Shown here piece by piece: positions 16,044 through 21,167 of a DNA stretch of 21,167 nucleotides. Both the position numbers and the translations under genes were made by a program. The notes under the pieces are model-generated. The model made no database searches and was not told the origin of the DNA. It was given only the letters and a program-made list of their open reading frames with translations. Within the stretch, counting starts at the first letter, position 1. Every line of letters starts with the position of its first letter. This stretch comes from Rhizobium sp. (lineage in GTDB: Bacteria; Pseudomonadota; Alphaproteobacteria; Rhizobiales; Rhizobiaceae). The stretch is from positions 889 to 22,055 of the forward strand of contig DNPN01000056.1 of the NCBI GenBank assembly GCA_003501385.1. Reading direction: 5' to 3'.

Positions 16044-17348
16044 TCACATTATCGGCGTTTCCATATACTTGCGTGGCCATCGTACAACAACGGAGGCCCC
16101 CGGTGTTGGGCTTGCGCGATTTTCAAAGCGCAACACCGCCCCGGATCTCTCCAGTAAGGTCTTGGCGATAAACAGACCAAGACCAAGGCCACCTGCGCGC
16201 GCATCACTCTTGCGGCTGGTAACATATGGTTCGCCAATCCGCAGTAAAATATCCGGCGTAAAGCCTTCGCCATCATCCTCAATGGTAATGGTCACATGGC
16301 GGGTGTCATGGTGGACGGTCACCGTGACTTGCGCCTTCGCATAATCTAGGGCGTTTTCAATCAGATTTCCAAGCCCATAGAGAATACCTGGGTTGCGCGT
16401 ACCAACCGGCTCACCGTCACGGGATGACGTTTCCACCACCGTCAGTTTGATGCCAAATTCCCTATGGGGTGCCACTACCTCTTCAATCAAAGATGACAAA
16501 GGCAGGTTGCGCATATGCTCATCACCGTCCGAAGACAGGGTGGTGAGGCGCTTGAGAATATCCCGACACCGCTCACTTTGGCTGCGCAGCAATTGCAGGT
16601 CTTCGCAGAGGCGGGGATCCCTACCAAATTCCCGCTCCATTTCCTTGGCCACCACGCTGATGGTCGCAAGTGGGGTTCCCAGTTCATGGGCAGCCGCGGC
16701 GGCAAGGCCATCCAGCTGCGAAAGATGCTTTTCCTTTTGCAACACCAGCTCGGTGGCGGTCAGGGCGTCGGCCAGAAGATTGGCTTCCTTGGAGACGCGA
16801 TAGGCATAAAACGCCGCAAACGTGCTCATCGAAACAATGGCGCACCAGATGGCCACCAGCATCACTGGCCCACCGCGGTCAATATAATCCGCATACCAAG
16901 GCAGTCGATAAGGCGTGAAGGCCAGCGTTGAAATACAAATCAGCGCCAGCACCATCAATGCCATGGCATGGCGCAGGGGCTGCGAGGCAAAGGTGATGAT
17001 CACAGGCACGCAGATCAGCGGCGCAAACGGATTGGAAAGCCCGCCGGTGATGAACAAAAGACCGCTCATCTGCAACAGATCCAGCGCCAGAATGGCAAAG
17101 GTCCAGATCGGCTCCAACCGCTGGGTGGACGGAAAGGCCACTTGCAGAATGAAATTCACCACCGCCAATGTGCCAATCAGAATGGCCACGGCCAGAACCG
17201 GCATGGGAAATTGCAAAATCAGCGCAACCACCACCAGCGTAATCGTTTGCCCTGCAACGGCCAGCCAACGAAGCCGAACCAGTGTTTCAAGCCGTAGGCG
17301 CCGGCTGGACGTGCCAAAATTCATCTGCCTATCCACATTGTCGTTCAT
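16044..17348 (-). CDS. actS: Redox-sensing histidine kinase ActS/RegB
   Basis: Membrane sensor kinase of 434 residues that phosphorylates ActR. Six hydrophobic segments fill residues 28-180. The quinone-sensing heptapeptide GGLSNPF is at 102-108. The H-box AAAHELGTPLATIS has phosphoacceptor His221, and the redox-active cysteine is Cys261 in SERCRDIL, exactly 40 residues on, as in Rhodobacter RegB (His225/Cys265). The ATPase domain shows NLIENALDYAKA, EDDGEGF and GGLGLGLFIAKTLLERSGA. I chose ATG 17348 because GGGAGGGAC stands just before it; a longer frame from 17507 would add 53 residues that overlap hrpB and do not resemble the family. hrpB ends 38 bases upstream. Confidence 0.95.
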   Translation of the reverse strand: MNDNVDRQMNFGTSSRRLRLETLVRLRWLAVAGQTITLVVVALILQFPMPVLAVAILIGTLAVVNFILQVAFPSTQRLEPIWTFAILALDLLQMSGLLFITGGLSNPFAPLICVPVIITFASQPLRHAMALMVLALICISTLAFTPYRLPWYADYIDRGGPVMLVAIWCAIVSMSTFAAFYAYRVSKEANLLADALTATELVLQKEKHLSQLDGLAAAAAHELGTPLATISVVAKEMEREFGRDPRLCEDLQLLRSQSERCRDILKRLTTLSSDGDEHMRNLPLSSLIEEVVAPHREFGIKLTVVETSSRDGEPVGTRNPGILYGLGNLIENALDYAKAQVTVTVHHDTRHVTITIEDDGEGFTPDILLRIGEPYVTSRKSDARAGGLGLGLFIAKTLLERSGAVLRFENRASPTPGASVVVRWPRKYMETPIM

Positions 17349-17352
17349 ACCA

Positions 17353-17361
17353 GTCCCTCCC
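17353..17361 (-). promoter_or_regulatory. Ribosome binding site that fixes the actS start
   Basis: Minus-strand GGGAGGGAC, four bases before the ATG at 17348, between the hrpB stop and actS. Confidence 0.65.
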
Positions 17362-17386
17362 ATTGGCCCTCCTCGCCAACAAGAGT

Positions 17387-19849
17387 TTATGTACCACGCG
17401 GTTTTACCCGTGTCGTGGGGGCAGCACTCGCGGGATCGTCCGGCCACGGATGTCTTGGATAGCGCCCACGCATATCGGCGCGCACATCGCTCCACGATCC
17501 GGTCCAAAAGCCGGGTAGATCGCGGGTGGTCTGGATGGGGCGATGGGCCGGTGAGGTCAGTTCCAGCAACAGCGGCAGTTTGCCGCCGCCAATGGTGGGG
17601 TGCTGCTTCAGGCCATAGAGTTCCTGCACCCGAATCACGAGTTTTGGTTCATCGCCATCATAGTGTATGGCGTGGTTCATGCCGGTGGGGGCGGTAAAAT
17701 GCGTGGGTGCCAGCTTATCCAGATCACGCTGAACCTCATAGGGAATGAGGGATTTCAACCCATCCATCAATCCAGCGGCTGAAATATCGGCAAAACTGCG
17801 CACCCCGCTTTGAAACGGTGTGAACCAGATATCCAACGTGTCCAGAAGCGCCTCATCACTGGTATCCGGCCATGGCGCACCAATGGAGCGATGCAGAAAG
17901 CCAATGCGCTGGCGCAATTGCTCCGCCGATTTGCTGAAAGTCAGCCGCTCCAGCCCCAATTGCCGCAAACCTTCCGCCAAGGCTTTCATGGCCGCTTCGC
18001 CAGTGGGCTTGGGCAAGGGCGTTTCTTCCAGAATAATCGCGCCAATCCGTTTTACTCGACGGGCGCGGACTTCTTTGCTGTTTGGCTCAAAAAAGCTCTC
18101 ATCGCCTTGGGTGATCGCATCCGGCAGATAGTACTCCACATCGGAAAGACGAATTTCCGCAGCACTTAAGATCCGCGCTTGCGCGGCCCGCCCGGTCAAA
18201 TCGGCAATCACCAGCATATCGCTTGCGGCCAGACGCTCAGTCTCCGCCAGCTCTGCGCCGCGCCCATTGGCCATCACATAGCGGCCCCGCCCGCCGCGCT
18301 TCAGGGCAATCCGATCGGGATAGGCATGAAGCAGCAATTGCCCAGCCGTGGCAGGCGAGGGGGCTGTTGGTGCAGGGGCCAAGTCTTTGGCCAATCGCTC
18401 CGCCAGTTTTCGGGCGGAAGCCGCCCGCTCGCCGCGATCATTGCGAAACCTGCGCAAACGCTCTTCCAGATCAAGGTCGGTGCCGCCCAATCCCTGCTCA
18501 GTGATCAAAACCGCCAGTTCGCTTGCCATTTTGGCATGGCCTTCTGTGCCAGCTGCAATCACCATGGCCGCCAACCGAGGCGGCAGGCCAAGCCCGCGCA
18601 TGGTTTTGCCCATCTCAGTCAAATGCCCTTGCTCATCCAATGCGCCAAGCGAAGCCAGCAGATTGCGAGCTTCTTTTAACGGTGCTTTCGGCGGCTGATC
18701 TATAAAGGAGAGGGCGGAAGGATCGGTCACGCCCCAATGGGCCATATCCAGCACGAGGCTGGAAAGATCGCTGGCCAGAATTTCCGGCGGAGTAAAGGCA
18801 GGCAGCGCCGCTGTTTGCCCGGAGTGCCAGAGCCGAATGGCAATGCCCGGCTCGGTTCGTCCCGCGCGACCAGCCCGCTGATCTGCCGAGGCGCGAGAAA
18901 CACGCATCGTTTCCAGCCGGGTCATGCCCGTGGCCGGTTCATACACCGGCAAGCGTTGCAAACCACTGTCGATCACAATCCGCACGCCATCAATAGTGAT
19001 GGAGGTTTCGGCAATCGATGTGGCCAGCACCAGTTTACGTGTACTCGCAGGCGCAGGCTTGATGGCCTGATCCTGCTCGCCTTGCGTAAGATTGCCATAA
19101 AGCGGTGCAATCAGCGTGGCGCTGGGCAATCGCCCCTCCAGCCGCTCCGCCACCCGGCGAATTTCCGCTTGCCCCGGCAAAAATGCCAGAATCGATCCCG
19201 CCTCACTGGCATGAGCATCCAGAATGGCACTCACCATACTGTCTTCAATCCGCTCGGTGCCGGGGCGGTCGCGATAGCGCACATCAATGGGAAAACCCCG
19301 CCCGGCGCTTTCCAGAACTGGCGGGCCATCCATCAAGGCCGCCACGCGCTCCACATCCAGCGTTGCCGACATCACAATCAGTCGCAAATCATCCCGCAGC
19401 GCCGATTGGCAATCCAGCGCCAGCGCCAAGCCAAAATCCGCATCCAGCGACCGCTCATGAAACTCATCAAACAGCACGGCGCTGACGCCCGACAATTCCG
19501 GGTCTTCCAGAACCATCCGGGCAAACACGCCTTCCGTTACCACTTCAATCCGGGTGCTGGCCGAAATGCGATTGTCCAGCCGCATCCGATAACCCACCGT
19601 CTGCCCCACTTGTTCACCCAAAAGACTCGCCATCCGCGCGGCTGCGGCGCGGGCTGCAAGACGGCGTGGTTCCAGCAATATAATCTTGCCATCACCGCGC
19701 CAGGGCTGATCCAACAGATAAAGTGGAATAAGCGTTGTTTTACCCGCCCCCGGAGGAGCCGAAACAACAGCCCGGTTTCCCGCAGCCAAGGCGGTGCCGA
19801 GCGGCGGCAAGATTTCCGAAACAGGATAAACGGGAAGCGATATGGGCAT
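17387..19849 (-). CDS. hrpB: ATP-dependent helicase HrpB (DEAH family)
   Basis: An 820-residue superfamily 2 helicase of the bacterial HrpB family; it probably acts on RNA, though the cellular role is poorly defined. Motif I APPGAGKTT spans 31-39, motif II DEFH is at 128-131, motif III SAT follows at 161-163, and motif VI QRAGRAGR is at 324-331. HA2-like and HrpB-specific C-terminal regions follow. The C-terminus shows the family ending (GGGKLPLLLELTSPAHRPIQ, GRYPRHPWPDDP). Length is normal. It starts 18 bases after the ornithine cyclodeaminase family gene and ends 38 bases before actS, so all four minus-strand genes may form one transcript. Confidence 0.95.
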   Translation of the reverse strand: MPISLPVYPVSEILPPLGTALAAGNRAVVSAPPGAGKTTLIPLYLLDQPWRGDGKIILLEPRRLAARAAAARMASLLGEQVGQTVGYRMRLDNRISASTRIEVVTEGVFARMVLEDPELSGVSAVLFDEFHERSLDADFGLALALDCQSALRDDLRLIVMSATLDVERVAALMDGPPVLESAGRGFPIDVRYRDRPGTERIEDSMVSAILDAHASEAGSILAFLPGQAEIRRVAERLEGRLPSATLIAPLYGNLTQGEQDQAIKPAPASTRKLVLATSIAETSITIDGVRIVIDSGLQRLPVYEPATGMTRLETMRVSRASADQRAGRAGRTEPGIAIRLWHSGQTAALPAFTPPEILASDLSSLVLDMAHWGVTDPSALSFIDQPPKAPLKEARNLLASLGALDEQGHLTEMGKTMRGLGLPPRLAAMVIAAGTEGHAKMASELAVLITEQGLGGTDLDLEERLRRFRNDRGERAASARKLAERLAKDLAPAPTAPSPATAGQLLLHAYPDRIALKRGGRGRYVMANGRGAELAETERLAASDMLVIADLTGRAAQARILSAAEIRLSDVEYYLPDAITQGDESFFEPNSKEVRARRVKRIGAIILEETPLPKPTGEAAMKALAEGLRQLGLERLTFSKSAEQLRQRIGFLHRSIGAPWPDTSDEALLDTLDIWFTPFQSGVRSFADISAAGLMDGLKSLIPYEVQRDLDKLAPTHFTAPTGMNHAIHYDGDEPKLVIRVQELYGLKQHPTIGGGKLPLLLELTSPAHRPIQTTRDLPGFWTGSWSDVRADMRGRYPRHPWPDDPASAAPTTRVKPRGT

Positions 19850-19867
19850 GATGCTAGACGTGAACTC

Positions 19868-20812
19868 TCAATTGTCGCGGAAGGTCTCATAGGCCAAAAT
19901 CGCCCCGGCCAGATCTTCCAGTGCCGCACCCACGGATTTGAACAGGGTGATTTCCTCCGCACTGTTACGGCCTTTTACTGTACCGCGCACCAGTTCAGAC
20001 AACTCACCACAAATCTTTTCTGGTGTCAGACTGCCATTGGCCAGAGGCTGAACAATATCACCAGCCTCTGTCATGGCACCCGCCCGCGTATCCACATAGA
20101 CGCTGGAACGAAGAATAGCCGCATCATCGGCCTCCCGCATTGAAGGCTTGAAACCACCCACCAGATCAACATGCGCACCCGGTTGCAACCAATCGCCACA
20201 AATCAACGGCTCTGTCGCCAACGTTGCGCAAGATATAATGTCCGCCTCTCTTACTGCCTCTTCAAGCGAAGTCACAGCATGGGCATTAAACCCCTTTGCC
20301 CGCGCCTCTGCCGCCGTGGCCTCCGCATTTTCTGCATTGCGGCCCCAGATCGAAATATGATCCAGCGTCCGCACCGAGGCATGCGCCTCTATAAGGTTGA
20401 GCGAAAGCCGCCCGGTGCCGACCAGCAGCATTCGGCTGGCATCACTGCGCGCCAGATAGCTGGCCGCCAAAGCAGACGCCGCCGCCGTGCGTCGCGCTGT
20501 CAAAACTCCGCCATCCACCAAAGCCAACATTTCGCCTGTCGCGCCCGACGTCAGCAAATAGCCACCCTGCACAGCGGGCAAGCCCGACATATGATTGTCG
20601 GGATAGACTGATACCAGCTTCACACCACAATACTGACCGGGCAACCACGCAGGCATCAAAAGCAATGTGGCATCAGCGCGGCCGGGAACATGCATATTAT
20701 GGTGATGCCGAACGGGCATTTCACAGTCAGCAGAAAACATCGCTTTGAGAGCATCTATAAGAGCGAACCATTCCAGCGCCCGTGCGGTATCGTTTTCATT
20801 GAGGACAAGCAT
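19868..20812 (-). CDS. Ornithine cyclodeaminase / mu-crystallin family protein
   Basis: A 314-residue NAD(P)-binding protein of the OCD/mu-crystallin family. The substrate half shows MPAWLPGQYCGVKLVSVYP with Lys65, and SGLPAVQGGYLLTSGATGEMLALVDG. The dinucleotide fold has LLVGTGRLS at 129-137. Family members include ornithine cyclodeaminase (proline from ornithine), ketimine/pyrroline-2-carboxylate reductases and lysine or alanine dehydrogenases, and sequence alone does not settle which. The absence of neighbouring arginine/ornithine genes favours a reductase or uncertain role, so no symbol is given. AGGAG lies six bases before the ATG at 20812. First gene of the minus-strand series ending in actR. 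Confidence 0.9.
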   Translation of the reverse strand: MLVLNENDTARALEWFALIDALKAMFSADCEMPVRHHHNMHVPGRADATLLLMPAWLPGQYCGVKLVSVYPDNHMSGLPAVQGGYLLTSGATGEMLALVDGGVLTARRTAAASALAASYLARSDASRMLLVGTGRLSLNLIEAHASVRTLDHISIWGRNAENAEATAAEARAKGFNAHAVTSLEEAVREADIISCATLATEPLICGDWLQPGAHVDLVGGFKPSMREADDAAILRSSVYVDTRAGAMTEAGDIVQPLANGSLTPEKICGELSELVRGTVKGRNSAEEITLFKSVGAALEDLAGAILAYETFRDN

Positions 20813-20969
20813 GCCAGTCTCCTATCGACTTATAGCGCGACCAAAATATTTCGGGAAAACACCCAAAAAGCAGGCGTTCCGGCGCGTACTCGCAACCCTT
20901 TAAAGGTCTCTGGGTAATATTGAAACTTATAAAATCGATAAATATCGTTTGCTATCAATTTCTTACAAA
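20813..20969. other. Intergenic region between the OCD-family gene and the rRNA-type promoter
   Basis: About 160 bases upstream of two divergent units. It is AT-rich towards the right (ATATTGAAACTTATAAAATCG and following). I see no gene, no convincing repeat and no clear promoter for the minus-strand gene here. With the promoter and leader it makes a 355-base stretch without protein genes. Confidence 0.6.
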
Positions 20970-21026
20970 AAAACTGTTGTTTGGATCAAAAATGCGTTTG
21001 ACATATTTGGGATTCGGCACTAGAAA
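20970..21026 (+). promoter_or_regulatory. Strong sigma-70-type promoter, probably of an rRNA operon
   Basis: A perfect -35 TTGACA (20998-21003), a 17-base spacer and a -10-like TAGAAA (21021-21026). The stretch just upstream (20970-20992) is A/T-rich like an UP element. A GC-rich discriminator (CCGCCTCACC) follows the -10, as in stringently controlled stable-RNA promoters. No protein frame begins in the rest of the window. Confidence 0.7.
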
Positions 21027-21167
21027 CCGCCTCACCGAACGAGGCAACGCTTCTACGGAAGTGCTGGTTTCGCTCTTTAGAGATCATCTGAATAGCTTTT
21101 ACAGTTTTATGGACCGAGCTTTCGGGTTTGGTCTATGTGGTTTTTTGACGGTTTTTACCGTCTGTTA
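21027..21167 (+). ncRNA. Probable rRNA operon leader with boxA-like element (rRNA itself beyond the window)
   Basis: Downstream of the promoter no coding frame with a ribosome binding site is seen. GCTCTTTA at 21072-21079 matches the core of the rrn antitermination boxA (TGCTCTTTAACA in E. coli). A small hairpin GCCTC/GAGGC lies at 21029-21045, and another, GACGGT-TTTT-ACCGTC, at 21147-21162. Together these fit the transcribed leader of a 16S-23S-5S operon. The 16S gene is not in the window, so this stays an inference. Confidence 0.6.

Noticed and set aside
17349..17507. Upstream extension of actS by 53 residues
   Set aside because: It would overlap hrpB, and a strong ribosome binding site lies just before ATG 17348, where the family N-terminus begins.
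18737..20143. 468-codon open frame on the plus strand opposite hrpB
   Set aside because: It is antisense to a fully conserved HrpB and the end of the OCD-family gene. Composition is low-complexity Arg/His/Gln with no domain.
1..21167. CRISPR arrays, tRNA genes, insertion sequences
   Set aside because: No regularly spaced repeats, no tRNA-like cloverleaf and no transposase-like frames were seen on either strand.

Overview
The window reads as a piece of the primary chromosome of an alphaproteobacterium of the order Rhizobiales (Rhizobium/Agrobacterium lineage). The grounds are the gene set and order: pckA, arfB, coaA-hisE-hisF-hisA-hisH-hisB, hslVU, a DUF1402 protein, malate synthase G, an MmcB-type protein, and a RegA/RegB (ActR/ActS) two-component pair. 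GC is high (about 57-60% in sampled his-gene lines) and the mmcB and actR/actS proteins are of rhizobial type. From memory, this neighbourhood lies near the chromosomal origin in Agrobacterium. Two parS-like ParB sites at 903-918 and 13934-13949 fit that idea.

Layout. 1-897 (+) is the 3' part of pckA (PEP carboxykinase), followed by a parS-like palindrome and a hairpin terminator. 1052-2693 (+) is arfB overlapping a GT87/DUF2029 membrane glycosyltransferase. 2705-3277 (-) is a Tat-exported DUF3237 protein. 3341-8318 (-) is one run, hisB-hisH-[two unknown genes]-hisA-hisF-hisE-coaA, with ATGA or GTGA overlaps at several junctions. Divergent from it, 8530-10442 (+) encodes the HslV peptidase and HslU unfoldase. 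Next come the DUF1402 exported protein (10626-11576) and malate synthase G (11761-13932), then the second parS-like site and a terminator shared with a convergent lipoprotein L,D-transpeptidase (14003-14713, -). mmcB (14958-15377, +) faces actR; actR, actS, hrpB and an ornithine cyclodeaminase family gene form a minus-strand series (15394-20812). The last 170 bases hold a strong sigma-70-type promoter, a boxA-like element and hairpins, as expected for the leader of an rRNA operon just beyond the window.

How the genes work together. pckA and glcB belong to gluconeogenic and glyoxylate carbon flow. HisB, HisH/HisF, HisA and HisE supply five histidine steps, with CoaA (CoA synthesis) coupled at the end. 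HslVU is the ATP-dependent protease. DUF1402 and the L,D-transpeptidase are envelope or peptidoglycan proteins. ActS/ActR is the redox-responsive global regulator.

Most notable points: (1) a lower-GC two-gene cassette of unknown function (6229-6962) spliced into the his operon without breaking its polarity; (2) two parS-like sites; (3) an in-frame TGA in the 5' part of mmcB, which leaves a perfect Shine-Dalgarno and start codon orphaned; (4) lysozyme/lytic-transglycosylase-like motifs in the DUF1402 protein.
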